Shown here piece by piece: positions 1 through 8,464 of a stretch of 43,115 nt of DNA. The stretch spans positions 1 to 43,115 of IMG/VR virus record IMGVR_UViG_3300032291_003156. One strand, 5' to 3'. This DNA is from a virus. The notes under the pieces were generated by a model. The model had not been told where the DNA came from. It saw nothing but the letters and a program-made list of their open reading frames with translations, and searched no databases. Numbering within the stretch: position 1 is the stretch's first letter; each line of letters starts with the position of its first letter. Position numbers and translations under genes: made by a program.

Positions 1-1
1 A

Positions 2-2275
2 CTGCAAATTGAAAAATGGCAAGCACAAGTGGCCAAAGTGTGTGCCGGAACAGCTGACGTAAGTCAGAGCATGATAGAAATCAAAGCACAATTGCATTTT
101 TATGACGGTATTACCACCAAAGAAATTGACGGTATTACTCTACGTGCCATTGTGGATCTGATTGATGTGGAATCAAATCCCGATATTGGGCACACCAACT
201 ATCAATACGTGGCAGGCAAACAACGTTTGAGCATGCTACGCAAAGATGTGTATGGCAGTTACGATCCTCCGCACTTGTATGAAATTGTGAAAACAAATGT
301 GGCCACTGGCTTATACACTCCTGAACTCCTGGAATGGTATTCAGAAGATGACTGGAACCGCATGAACGACATAATTGATCATTCCAAGGATGAACAATAT
401 TCTTACGCAGCCATTGAACAATTAATAGAGAAGTACTTGGTTAAGAACCGCAGTACAAAACAAACATATGAAACTCCACAAGTTAGATACATGGTCGCGG
501 CCGCTACTGTATTTCACTCAGAAGAACCGAATTCAGCGAGAATGCGATACATCAAAGAGTATTATAACGCTGCCAGTGATGGTCTTTTTACTCTTGCTAC
601 TCCTGTACTCGCTGGTCTTGGTACTCCTACCAAACAGTTTAGTAGCTGTGTTCTTATTCGTAGCGATGACGATCTCGACTCTATTTTTGCCTCTGGGGAA
701 ATGATGGCCAAGTATGCCAGCAAGCGAGCAGGCATTGGTTTGGAAATTGGACGACTACGTCCGTTAGGTAGTCCCATCCGTGGCGGTGAGATTATGCACA
801 CAGGTATGATACCTTTCCTGAAAAAATGGTTCGGTGATTTACGATCATGTTCACAGGGAGGTATTCGTAATGCAAGTGCTACTGTTTTTTATCCTATTTG
901 GCATCATCAGTTTGATGATCTTATTGTCCTTAAGAACAACCAAGGAACAGAAGAAACCCGAGTCCGTCATATGGATTATGGGGTTGTGCTTAGTGCTTTC
1001 TTCTGGAGACGATTTAAAAATCGAGAAAACATAACATTCTTTGACCCCAACGAAGTTCCTGATTTGTATGAAGCCTTTTACAAAGATACAACACTATTTG
1101 AAGAACTGTATGTCAAATACGAAAAACAGGGTGGACTTCGAAAGAAAGTAATGGCTGCCGAAGAAGTATTCAAAAGCGGAATTCTTAAAGAGCGCACAGA
1201 CACAGGACGCATCTATCTTGTGTTCATTGACAATGTGATGAACCAAGGGCCATTCGACCCTGAGTATCACACCATTTACCAGAGTAATCTTTGCTGTGAA
1301 ATACTTTTACCTACTAAGCCCTTTAAACGTTTGGATGACGATAGCGGTCGTATCGCACTTTGCACTCTGGGCTCAATCAATTGGGGTGCGTTCCGTAATC
1401 CAGAAGACATGCGCCGTGCTTGCCGTATACTGCATCGTAGCCTCAACAACATTCTTGATTATCAAGACTTTCTTTCCATCCAGTCTAAACTATCCAACGA
1501 CGAAATCAGACCGCTGGGAATCGGAGTTACCAACCTTGCCTACTGGCACGCCAAACGTGGATTCAACTACGGAGAACGAGACGCCCTGGCTGAAGTCAAG
1601 ACGTGGATGGAACACCAGGCCTACTACTTGACAGAGATGAGTGTGGAGTTGGCCCGGGAACGTGGTCGTTGTGTAGACTCAGACCGGACACGTTACGGTC
1701 AAGGTGTATTTCCCTGGGAACTACGTGCCAACGGTGTCAATGATTTAGCAGACTTCTCTCCAGAACTAAACTGGGAAGGCCTACGTACTGAGATGCGCAG
1801 TCATGGTGTACGCAATGCAACTACCATGGCCATTGCTCCGGTTGAGTCTAGCTCGGTTGTTATCAACTCAACCAATGGCATTGAAATGCCCATGAGCTTG
1901 ATTTCAGTTAAAGAATCCAAAGCAGGGTCGTTGACACAAGTGGTGCCCGAGTATCACAAGTTAAAAAACAAGTATCAACAGATGTGGGCACAAAAGGACT
2001 GCGATGGCTACTTGAAGACAGCAGCCGTACTAGCAGCATATGTGGATCAAAGCATATCAACCAATACATTTTACAATCCTGCACACTGGGCTGATCGCAA
2101 AGTGCCCACAACCCTGATTGCTAAAAATTTAATGCAAGCACACTACTGGGGACTGAAAACATTCTACTACAGCTTGATCAACAAAGCAGGCAGTAAGATG
2201 GCAGCAGACAATGAAGCAACCACATCATTGGAACAAATTGCTTTTGATGATGACTGTGAGGCATGTAAGTTATAA
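2..2275 (+). CDS. nrdA: Ribonucleotide reductase class Ia, large (alpha) subunit, 5'-partial
   Basis: Reduces ribonucleoside diphosphates to deoxy forms for phage DNA synthesis, working with NrdB (gene at 3328). The frame is open from base 2 and its first residues (LQIEKWQ) align roughly 20 residues into E. coli NrdA, so the true start lies before the window and the GTG at 29 is not the start. The ATP-cone region is followed by the redox Cys of FSSCVLI (codon 647), the catalytic NLCCE motif (Asn 1286, thiyl Cys 1292, Glu 1298), the partner Cys of CTLGSIN (codon 1361), a Tyr-Tyr radical-relay pair near the C-terminus, and the terminal CEACKL thiol pair that is re-reduced by glutaredoxin (gene at 4837). 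All key residues are present, so the enzyme should be active. The identification is essentially certain. Confidence 0.97.
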   Translation: MQIEKWQAQVAKVCAGTADVSQSMIEIKAQLHFYDGITTKEIDGITLRAIVDLIDVESNPDIGHTNYQYVAGKQRLSMLRKDVYGSYDPPHLYEIVKTNVATGLYTPELLEWYSEDDWNRMNDIIDHSKDEQYSYAAIEQLIEKYLVKNRSTKQTYETPQVRYMVAAATVFHSEEPNSARMRYIKEYYNAASDGLFTLATPVLAGLGTPTKQFSSCVLIRSDDDLDSIFASGEMMAKYASKRAGIGLEIGRLRPLGSPIRGGEIMHTGMIPFLKKWFGDLRSCSQGGIRNASATVFYPIWHHQFDDLIVLKNNQGTEETRVRHMDYGVVLSAFFWRRFKNRENITFFDPNEVPDLYEAFYKDTTLFEELYVKYEKQGGLRKKVMAAEEVFKSGILKERTDTGRIYLVFIDNVMNQGPFDPEYHTIYQSNLCCEILLPTKPFKRLDDDSGRIALCTLGSINWGAFRNPEDMRRACRILHRSLNNILDYQDFLSIQSKLSNDEIRPLGIGVTNLAYWHAKRGFNYGERDALAEVKTWMEHQAYYLTEMSVELARERGRCVDSDRTRYGQGVFPWELRANGVNDLADFSPELNWEGLRTEMRSHGVRNATTMAIAPVESSSVVINSTNGIEMPMSLISVKESKAGSLTQVVPEYHKLKNKYQQMWAQKDCDGYLKTAAVLAAYVDQSISTNTFYNPAHWADRKVPTTLIAKNLMQAHYWGLKTFYYSLINKAGSKMAADNEATTSLEQIAFDDDCEACKL

Positions 2276-2284
2276 GGAATCACT

Positions 2285-2482
2285 ATGTTAAAAGACAGAA
2301 GAGTATTATTAGAACACGATCTCAAAGAGGCACACGACCGTGCCTCAAATATGTATTTGGACATTGTTACCAATGACGGTGATGTTCATAGCATGGAATA
2401 TCAACAGGCACGAGATCAAATTTCTAAACTAGAATTTGATCTCAATATGGTTAATCAATTAATTCACAAAGGACATGAATAA
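2285..2482 (+). CDS. Small acidic helical protein, unknown function
   Basis: A 65-residue charged protein with no cysteine and a heptad-like pattern, probably a short coiled coil. It starts with ATG 9 nt after the nrdA stop, with AAGGA as ribosome site, and its TAA directly abuts the GTG start of the next gene, so it belongs to the nrd transcript. I do not recognise the family. The coding call rests on spacing, ribosome site and lack of a competing frame. Confidence 0.7.
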   Translation: MLKDRRVLLEHDLKEAHDRASNMYLDIVTNDGDVHSMEYQQARDQISKLEFDLNMVNQLIHKGHE

Positions 2483-2674
2483 GTGCTTGAAAAAGTTTGG
2501 GCTCGAGCCACTGGTCATTTGATGGGACACTCCGACAGTGATAGGCCCGATGTGCCTATCTTGACACTGCGCGAAGCCCGAATAGCCTTGTTTTTAAAAA
2601 CATTCTGGGTTGTAATTCATGTTGTGACCTGTGTGTTTATCATAGCAAATACAATCAGACACTGGAACAATTAA
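2483..2674 (+). CDS. Small single-span membrane protein
   Basis: A 63-residue protein with a soluble N-terminal half rich in charged residues and one hydrophobic segment near residues 36-56 (ending ...VFIIANTI), followed by a short polar tail. This predicts one inner-membrane span. It starts with GTG directly after the preceding TAA and ends 1 nt before the aldolase-like gene, so it is translated as part of the nrd operon. Function unknown; small membrane proteins of this sort are common between phage metabolic genes. Confidence 0.65.
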   Translation: MLEKVWARATGHLMGHSDSDRPDVPILTLREARIALFLKTFWVVIHVVTCVFIIANTIRHWNN

Positions 2675-2675
2675 A

Positions 2676-3326
2676 ATGTTAGAAACCTGTTGTGATATAT
2701 TGGTAGATGCGTACAAACGCAATTGGATAACCAGTAGAGATGGTAACATCTCTATTCGTCATCACGATCGTGATCATTTTTACATCACGCCCAGTGGTGT
2801 TCGTAAACAAACACTACAACCCGACCAGTTTAAAAAAATTCGATTGGTTGATCATGTCAATCCGATTCCTCCATTTTTGACAAAATCCTGGCAGGAAGAA
2901 CACTACACTGACATCAGTGCTAATCTAACGCCCAGCGGTGAAATGCCTTTGCATTTTGGATTGCAAAAAGAAATGGGTCAACACAGCAACGATGTTAGAG
3001 TTGTGGTTCATGTGCATCCAACCTATTGCATCGCGGCCATGCATGCTGGTATTGATCTGAGCACTATCAGCAATGCATTTCCAGAACTCAATCGCTATAC
3101 TCGGGTAGCACCAAACGTAGGTGATGTTGCTCCTATTAGCCAGGCTCTTGCTGATCAGTGTCATTATCGTTTGGAGTTGGATGATCGTGGTAATGTTGCC
3201 TACGACATTGTGGGTATCAAAGGACATGGAGTAGTGGCCATTGATGTCACACCATGGCGTGCTTATGAGCACATTGAAAGATTAGAACATATCTGTAAAA
3301 TTGTTCTAGCATCGGGAAAATATTAA
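2676..3326 (+). CDS. Class II aldolase/adducin-family protein
   Basis: A 216-residue protein of the zinc-dependent class II aldolase fold (fuculose-phosphate aldolase, ribulose-phosphate 4-epimerase, MtnB group). Visible motifs are GNIS at residues 23-26, TPSG at 38-41 (phosphate-binding loops), SGEMPLH around the expected acid/base Glu, the HVHP zinc site (His 112 and His 114), and the third zinc ligand His 184 in KGHGVVAID. The length matches the family. It sits between nrdA and nrdB with gaps of 1 nt on each side, so it is co-expressed with dNTP synthesis. The real substrate cannot be told from sequence; a sugar-phosphate or methylthioribulose-phosphate step is possible. Fold assignment is firm, reaction unknown. 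Confidence 0.88.
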   Translation: MLETCCDILVDAYKRNWITSRDGNISIRHHDRDHFYITPSGVRKQTLQPDQFKKIRLVDHVNPIPPFLTKSWQEEHYTDISANLTPSGEMPLHFGLQKEMGQHSNDVRVVVHVHPTYCIAAMHAGIDLSTISNAFPELNRYTRVAPNVGDVAPISQALADQCHYRLELDDRGNVAYDIVGIKGHGVVAIDVTPWRAYEHIERLEHICKIVLASGKY

Positions 3327-3327
3327 A

Positions 3328-4428
3328 ATGTCAAAACAACAATATAACTTAACAGCAAAAACTGACTATCTCAATCGCAAGATGTTTCTGGATCCAGCTG
3401 GTCCTGTGACCATTCAAAGATTTGAAGAAGTCAAATACAACAAGCTGGTCAAGTTTGAACAAGAGGCACGTGGCTTCTTTTGGATCCCCGAAGAAGTGTC
3501 ATTGACCAAAGATGCCAATGACTTTAAAGATGCGTCAGACACTGTGAAGCACATTTTTACATCAAACCTACTGCGTCAAACAGCCCTGGACAGTTTGCAA
3601 GGACGTGGGCCAGCACAGGTGTTTACTCCTGTGGTGGGCATACCTGAATTAGAAGCCTTGATGTACAACTGGAGTTTCTTTGAAACCAACATCCACAGTC
3701 GTAGCTACAGTCATATCATTCGCAACATCTACAATGTGCCCAAGGATGTGTTCAACACCATTCATGACACCAAAGAAATTGTGGATATGGCGTCAAGTGT
3801 GGGCAACTACTACGATGCATTGCATGTGATCAACTGTCGTAAAGAAGCAGGCGAACTAATCACAGAGAGTGAACACATCCGAGCAATTTGGTTGGCACTC
3901 AATGCCAGCTATGCATTGGAAGCATTCCGTTTCATGGTATCGTTTGCCACCAGCTTGGCCATGGTAGAGAATCGTATTTTCATTGGCAATGGCAACATCA
4001 TCAGCCTGATCTTGCAAGATGAAATCCTGCACAAGGACTGGACTGCATGGATCATCAATCAAGTGGCCAAAGAAGATCCTCGCTTTGCTGCTGCCAAGAC
4101 CGAATGTGAAGCCGAAGTATATCAGTTGTACCTGGATGTGATTCGTGAAGAAAAGGCCTGGGCCGACTACTTGTTCCAGAAAGGTCCTGTGATTGGGCTC
4201 AATGCCAACATCTTGCGTGACTTTGTGGATTATACAGCAGCCAATGCTCTCAAGGAAATTGGTATCAAGTATTTAGAACCAGCACCCAGAAGCACACCCA
4301 TACCGTGGTTCATGAAGCATGTGGACACGTCGAAGAAACAAACTGCACTGCAGGAGAACGAATCAACTAACTATGTTATTGGTGTCATGGGAGATGCCAT
4401 CGACTACGAGGAATTGCCTAATTTATGA
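3328..4428 (+). CDS. nrdB: Ribonucleotide reductase class Ia, small (beta, diiron) subunit
   Basis: Generates the tyrosyl radical that NrdA uses. The 366-residue length fits the family. Diiron ligands can be read by alignment with E. coli: Asp in QTALDSLQGR, Glu and His in FFETNIHSRSY, Glu in ALEAFRF, and Glu/His in QDEILHK; the radical Tyr of HSRSY is present, and Tyr in the C-terminal NYVIG region matches the relay Tyr 356. Odd point: E. coli and T4 have Glu-x-x-His (ETIH) at the second ligand pair, whereas here one Asn is inserted, giving Glu-x-x-x-His (ETNIH). The stop overlaps the next start (ATGA). Confidence 0.96.
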   Translation: MSKQQYNLTAKTDYLNRKMFLDPAGPVTIQRFEEVKYNKLVKFEQEARGFFWIPEEVSLTKDANDFKDASDTVKHIFTSNLLRQTALDSLQGRGPAQVFTPVVGIPELEALMYNWSFFETNIHSRSYSHIIRNIYNVPKDVFNTIHDTKEIVDMASSVGNYYDALHVINCRKEAGELITESEHIRAIWLALNASYALEAFRFMVSFATSLAMVENRIFIGNGNIISLILQDEILHKDWTAWIINQVAKEDPRFAAAKTECEAEVYQLYLDVIREEKAWADYLFQKGPVIGLNANILRDFVDYTAANALKEIGIKYLEPAPRSTPIPWFMKHVDTSKKQTALQENESTNYVIGVMGDAIDYEELPNL

Positions 4429-4835
4429 TTGACGACAACTGGTTCAAGCAAGGTGGATTCGCAACCTACAAGTATCCAACACCCATTAGCTATGAAACTG
4501 CCACAGACAACGGCACAGTGGATACACTAGAGGGTCCTGTGAACTACACAGTGGGTCACAAGATTATCACAGGCCCCAAGGGCGAGCGGTATCCTGTGAG
4601 TCCCATCAAGTTCTCTGCGTACTACGACGACAACGGTGATGGCACGGCTACTCCCAAGAAGATCATGAAAACTGCTCGACTGGCTGACCATGACGGTGTG
4701 GTAAAAGCCAGCTGGGGCAACTTGGAATACACCAAAGGCAATGACTATATTGTTCGTCATGGCCCAGGTGATTACGGTGTTGTTAAAACAGACATCTTTG
4801 CCAAAACATACCACATACCAACAAAAGGAAAATGA
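4425..4835 (+). CDS. PGDYG-motif protein
   Basis: A 136-residue protein whose C-terminal part contains the PGDYG signature (HGPGDYGVV, about residues 111-119) that names a small family found in bacteria and phages; biochemical function is not established. A middle segment (GPKGERYPVSP) resembles the usual family context. Its ATG overlaps the nrdB stop by 4 nt and its stop lies 1 nt before the glutaredoxin start, so it is translationally coupled within the RNR operon. No signal peptide or membrane span. Confidence 0.75.
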   Translation: MIDDNWFKQGGFATYKYPTPISYETATDNGTVDTLEGPVNYTVGHKIITGPKGERYPVSPIKFSAYYDDNGDGTATPKKIMKTARLADHDGVVKASWGNLEYTKGNDYIVRHGPGDYGVVKTDIFAKTYHIPTKGK

Positions 4836-4836
4836 A

Positions 4837-5058
4837 ATGAAAGCAATAGTATGGTCCAAAGACCAATGCGCCTTCTGCGAACAGGCCAAGGGTTTGTTAG
4901 AAAGTCGAGGCATAGAATATGAAGTGCGCAACATCAGTCACGATTGGACTCGCGAACAATTATTAGAAGCAGTGCCAACTGCCAGATCAGTGCCACAGAT
5001 ATTCTTGGATGAAGAATACGTGGGTGGATTCCAGGAACTGCGCCAAAGGTTGCAGTAA
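4837..5058 (+). CDS. Glutaredoxin
   Basis: A 73-residue glutaredoxin, the dithiol electron donor for the RNR encoded just upstream. It shows beta-strand MKAIVWSKDQ, the active site CAFC (residues 11-14), the cis-proline motif SVPQIF, and the GGF glutathione-binding element near the end. I chose ATG 4837 because MKAIVW is the natural family start and AAAGGAAAA lies just upstream; an upstream in-frame start at 4741 would add residues overlapping the PGDYG gene. Equivalent in role to T4 NrdC. Confidence 0.93.
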   Translation: MKAIVWSKDQCAFCEQAKGLLESRGIEYEVRNISHDWTREQLLEAVPTARSVPQIFLDEEYVGGFQELRQRLQ

Positions 5059-5663
5059 TGCCACAATTCACATCTGACTGGTTCAGCAATGCCTTGGTCA
5101 ATTTTGATTATATCACCAACTACTTACAAAAACAAAAAACAGTTGACAGCATATTGGAAATAGGCAGCCACGAAGGTCGCAGTACCTGCTGGATGTTGGA
5201 ACACATGCTGAGTAACACAGGCACAATTACTTGCATAGATCCATTTGCTGACCGTCCGGTCACAGCATTCAGTCATGACTCGATCCCTGAAGATCGCAGC
5301 ATTGAACAAGTGTTTCGTGCCAACACAGCAGAGGTTAAAAAGCCTGGACAAACCGTAGAAGTCGTGGCCAACATGAGTTTCCCTGCACTGGCGCAATTGA
5401 TTGTGGATCAACGTCAGTATGACTTTGTCTATGTGGATGGCAGTCACAACGCAGATGATGCCTTGGCAGATGCTGTGATGTGTTTTGGATTGTTGCGCCC
5501 CGGAGGCGTGATGTTGTTTGACGATTACTTGTGGGAAGATGATCAACATTATTTGGGTCGTTGCAAGCAAAGTATTGATGCCTTTGTGAACATGTTTTAT
5601 CACAGGCTTCAGTTGGGCTTGGTAAATTATCAGTTGGCAATAGTTAAAAAGGAACTAGAATGA
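5058..5663 (+). CDS. Class I SAM-dependent methyltransferase (Methyltransf_24-like)
   Basis: A 201-residue Rossmann methyltransferase. Motif I is EIGSHEGRST (about residues 33-42), the acidic residue after beta-2 is in CIDPF, and the typical YVDGSH motif of the Methyltransf_24 group is at about 124-129, followed by RPGGVMLFDDY. The ATG overlaps the glutaredoxin stop by 1 nt (TAATG). Members of this group methylate sugars or small molecules; in a phage a sugar-, nucleic-acid- or protein-directed role is equally possible. The target cannot be read from sequence. Confidence 0.85.
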   Translation: MPQFTSDWFSNALVNFDYITNYLQKQKTVDSILEIGSHEGRSTCWMLEHMLSNTGTITCIDPFADRPVTAFSHDSIPEDRSIEQVFRANTAEVKKPGQTVEVVANMSFPALAQLIVDQRQYDFVYVDGSHNADDALADAVMCFGLLRPGGVMLFDDYLWEDDQHYLGRCKQSIDAFVNMFYHRLQLGLVNYQLAIVKKELE

Positions 5664-5959
5664 GCGTTGAAGCAGGAAAAACATACACCATGCGCATGGG
5701 CTATGGTGAAGAGATAGTGGCAAAAATTGTTGGATTTGATACAGCCACTTATACATTGAGCAAGCCCGTGGCAGTGGTGCCTGGACAGCAAGGCATACAG
5801 TTGATGAACAGTTTGTTTACCGCAGACCCCGAGGCAGAAGTCACGGTAAATAAGTCTAGCGTGGCCATGATTGCTCCTGTGCGCGAAGACGTTGGGGACA
5901 GTTATTTGGAAGCCACAACAGGCATCAAGCCTGTGCGCAGTAAAATCTTAATGGGATAA
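5660..5959 (+). CDS. Small beta-rich phage protein, possibly Sm-like
   Basis: A 99-residue protein that begins GKTYTMRMGYGEEIVAKIVGF and continues with short alternating hydrophobic strands. That layout resembles the small beta barrel of Sm/Lsm-like proteins, but no diagnostic Sm2 motif is clear, so this is only a suggestion. It overlaps the methyltransferase by 4 nt (ATGA) and sits one base ahead of the PAAR gene, so it could be virion-related or simply co-transcribed. Confidence 0.7.
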   Translation: MSVEAGKTYTMRMGYGEEIVAKIVGFDTATYTLSKPVAVVPGQQGIQLMNSLFTADPEAEVTVNKSSVAMIAPVREDVGDSYLEATTGIKPVRSKILMG

Positions 5960-5960
5960 A

Positions 5961-6248
5961 ATGCCAGGAATACAACGAGTAGGAGATGCAAATGGCGCAG
6001 GTGGAGTTACTACTTCCGGTGTGTCTTCGGTGCGGGCAAACGGCCGCCCTGTTGTTGTGCCCGGCGGCTCAGTAACTCCGCACCCATGTTGCGGCCGCAA
6101 AGGCTGCCCGCCTATTCATTGTAGTGCTGTCACATCCGGTGGATCAGGATCTGTCAGAGCCGGCGGACGTCCTATAATACGTAGTGGCGACTCAGATACC
6201 TGCGGTCATTCACGTACAGCAGGCAGCGGCACAGTGAGAGCAGCATAA
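5961..6248 (+). CDS. PAAR-repeat protein, probable tail spike tip
   Basis: A 95-residue PAAR-family protein. It has the family's PGIxRxGD start, repeated Gly/Ser/Val turns with VRANGRPVV and VRAGGRPII half-repeats, and the scattered Cys/His ligands (HPCCG, CPPIHC, CGHS) expected to hold an iron or zinc ion at the cone apex. In T4 the equivalent gp5.4 sharpens the gp5 spike that pierces the outer membrane. It ends by overlapping (TAATG) the next gene, so the downstream pair is probably also tail- or baseplate-linked. Confidence 0.9.
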   Translation: MPGIQRVGDANGAGGVTTSGVSSVRANGRPVVVPGGSVTPHPCCGRKGCPPIHCSAVTSGGSGSVRAGGRPIIRSGDSDTCGHSRTAGSGTVRAA

Positions 6249-7402
6249 TGATACTGTCAACTGCAACACCCTTACAACTCATAGCAGGTGTGGGATTTTA
6301 TTCAGGCAATGCCATTGCAGGCAACATACAATTGGCCAACAATGTGGCCAGTTACAATTCATTGGCACCTATTGCCAATTTGTTGTTTGTGATTGGTCAG
6401 GCTGCAAGCAATACATCATTGGGCATTGCCAATGTCACATTGGCCAATCTCAAAACATTGGGGGCCAATGTTGCAGGCAACTATTGCCCTGCTCTGGGTG
6501 ACAGTGTGCCCAGCAATGTTTCATGGACTGTGGGCAACGCAGGATATGCCACTTCAATTTCCACAGCAGGCAGCACGTATCTAGGCAACGGAAGTTTTGG
6601 AAATTTTGCACAGGCGTTTGGTGCTGCTCAAGGCTATATTTCACTCACAAACTATATCATCAACAGTGTGTTCAATGCCAACAGCACAGACTACCTTGGT
6701 CCTACATTCACCAACATGACCAATTTGATCACAGCCGACATTGCCCAGGTCAACTTGGCATTTCCTGCATTTGGTGCAGATTTAGCCTTGACCGGTGACC
6801 TGATTGACTTTGTGAACATTGATCGTTTTGGTACCCCTGCTGTGTTGTTACACCAGTTGGCTGTGAAAGGCAATATCCTAAATGGTTCAACTCCGGCGGT
6901 GACTGCGGCACTACAAGCCCAAGGGCTCACCGATCAGAACATTGCTGATCTTGTAAATCTCAACCAACAAAGTTTGTTCAATCCTGATGGTCTCACAGCC
7001 AATCAGTTTGATCGTTTACAAAAAGCAGCTTATCCTGGATTGCTTGCAGTGACTGGCGCTGATTTGCAAACAGTATTGGATATTTTGAACTGTACCTTGC
7101 CAAACATCACTACCATGGGTGATCTGTTGAATCCTGTAAAAATATTCCCCACTAGTTTTTCCAGCTTGACCTTGCCCACGCCCAATGGACCAGTGTTGAT
7201 TTACGACACCGCAGGTTCGGTCAACAGTGTGATTGAGCCTGTATTGAATTCAGGCAGCATTACTCCCACAGGTTGTGATGATCTTGGCAAAATTATACCA
7301 ACAGCACAGGCAGCGGCCAACCGAGCATTGCAGATTGCATTCCAACAAATCAAAGGCATCACTGATACCACTGCACCACAACTGGCGGCCATACTGCAAT
7401 GA
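6248..7402 (+). CDS. Probable virion structural protein (baseplate region)
   Basis: A 384-residue protein rich in Ala, Asn, Gly, Leu and Thr with low charge, which is typical of phage structural proteins. No enzyme motif, signal peptide or clear membrane span is visible; an N-terminal hydrophobic stretch (LQLIAGVGFYSG) might insert or pack. It follows the PAAR gene with a 1-nt overlap and is coupled (ATGA) to a second protein of the same composition, suggesting a two-protein complex near the spike. I do not recognise the family; the structural role is inferred from context and composition. Confidence 0.72.
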   Translation: MILSTATPLQLIAGVGFYSGNAIAGNIQLANNVASYNSLAPIANLLFVIGQAASNTSLGIANVTLANLKTLGANVAGNYCPALGDSVPSNVSWTVGNAGYATSISTAGSTYLGNGSFGNFAQAFGAAQGYISLTNYIINSVFNANSTDYLGPTFTNMTNLITADIAQVNLAFPAFGADLALTGDLIDFVNIDRFGTPAVLLHQLAVKGNILNGSTPAVTAALQAQGLTDQNIADLVNLNQQSLFNPDGLTANQFDRLQKAAYPGLLAVTGADLQTVLDILNCTLPNITTMGDLLNPVKIFPTSFSSLTLPTPNGPVLIYDTAGSVNSVIEPVLNSGSITPTGCDDLGKIIPTAQAAANRALQIAFQQIKGITDTTAPQLAAILQ

Positions 7403-8247
7403 CCACACTCACACAAACAGCAGCCGCTGCGGCAGCATACTCAAGACGTCTATGCACACTCAAAGGGCTAGACTTAGTGGCCAACAACTCAACTGTTTTG
7501 CCTGCCGACGTGGTTGCATGGTATCAAGCCAATTTGGCCAAGGGAGCAGGACCCAATGGCACATATGTGCTCACAGACTTTTTTGGATCAGCTGCTGGTA
7601 TTCCTTACAACGATTATTTGCCCACAGTCACAGCAACTATAAATGCCCAACTCACTGCTGGCACACTGACCACACTCAACACCATATATTCCGTTATGAA
7701 AAATCTCATTACCGATGTGTATGGAGTGCCTGGCGCAATTGTTCTTCCGGCGCCTTACACCGCAGGCAATCCTTACGCTTCATATGATGATGCGTTGGTA
7801 GTGCTGATCACAGCCGCGGATGCGGCCATTGGCATTGCCGTCACAGCCATGGGCGCTGCCACAACAACATTGAACACCAATTGGTATAGTATGACATCAC
7901 ATTCAGCAAATGAACTTGTCAATCAAACCAGTGCCAGTATTGACTTTGCTACAATAGTCCCGGGCTCACAATTGCCTATCACTGCTTTTATTCCTTCCTT
8001 GGCCGGCTACGGCCAAGAAACACAAGTGGACATGGCCTCACAATTTTTGGAAAGCATTGCCAACACGGCCAACCAATATGGTCAAGCCATGGTAGGTGCT
8101 CTACGTGAAGGGCGCAACATCGCTGGTATTAATTCTATCAACCTTGAAATAGACAATGGCGTACCACAATCGCCCAGTACAGTGCCTCCACAAGCCACAC
8201 TGAGTAGCTGTGAATACACCCCCGCCGAAGCCAGGGCACTGGTGTAA
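7399..8247 (+). CDS. Probable virion structural protein, partner of the preceding gene
   Basis: A 282-residue Ala/Thr/Asn-rich protein with low charge and an alanine run near residues 8-13. Its ATG overlaps the previous stop by 4 nt. The composition matches the preceding gene, and both end the PAAR operon: directly after the TAA come a small hairpin and a new promoter. No catalytic motif. Likely baseplate or tail component by context; identity unknown. Confidence 0.7.
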   Translation: MTTLTQTAAAAAAYSRRLCTLKGLDLVANNSTVLPADVVAWYQANLAKGAGPNGTYVLTDFFGSAAGIPYNDYLPTVTATINAQLTAGTLTTLNTIYSVMKNLITDVYGVPGAIVLPAPYTAGNPYASYDDALVVLITAADAAIGIAVTAMGAATTTLNTNWYSMTSHSANELVNQTSASIDFATIVPGSQLPITAFIPSLAGYGQETQVDMASQFLESIANTANQYGQAMVGALREGRNIAGINSINLEIDNGVPQSPSTVPPQATLSSCEYTPAEARALV

Positions 8248-8252
8248 AAAGT

Positions 8253-8269
8253 AGTACTCTAGTAGTACT
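8253..8269 (+). terminator. Short AGTACT hairpin after the structural operon
   Basis: AGTACT (8253-8258), a 5-nt loop and AGTACT (8264-8269) form a 6-bp stem 5 nt after the stop codon and running straight into the -35 box of the next promoter. It has no T-run and is AT-rich, so termination is uncertain. Confidence 0.35.
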
Positions 8270-8297
8270 TGACCAATAATTCCCAAAATGCTATAAT
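8269..8297 (+). promoter_or_regulatory. Sigma70-type phage promoter (repeat family copy 1)
   Basis: TTGACC (8269-8274), 17-nt spacer, TATAAT (8292-8297) with extended TGC before the -10. The spacer carries the AATAATTCCCAAA segment shared with other copies at 8659, 9022, 30707 and 35561. The transcript would run through about 110 non-coding bases before the next promoter; no gene with a ribosome site was seen there. Confidence 0.75.
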
Positions 8298-8405
8298 ACA
8301 GCATAAATTGGGCAAATCAATTAGAACAACAACCGCTACAGGTAATACTATAGTACTAAATTTACCGTGGTAGAACTGCTGGTGATTACAGTGATTATAT
8401 TTTGG
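8298..8405 (+). other. Non-coding stretch between two promoters
   Basis: No ATG with ribosome site. It contains a GGTAA (8341-8345)...TTACC pairing with an internal TAGTACTA palindrome, so it could be the 5' part of a leader or a very short RNA made from the promoter at 8269. Nothing firmer can be supported. Confidence 0.3.
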
Positions 8406-8434
8406 TTGACCAAAAATGCCCAATTTGCTATAAT
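8406..8434 (+). promoter_or_regulatory. Sigma70-type phage promoter (repeat family copy 2)
   Basis: TTGACC (8406-8411), 17-nt spacer, TATAAT (8429-8434), extended TGC. It drives the small gene at 8465; the predicted start near 8441 gives a leader of about 24 nt with AAAAAGGAG as ribosome site. Confidence 0.78.
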
Positions 8435-8464
8435 ACACACATAGACAGCAAAAAGGAGCACACA

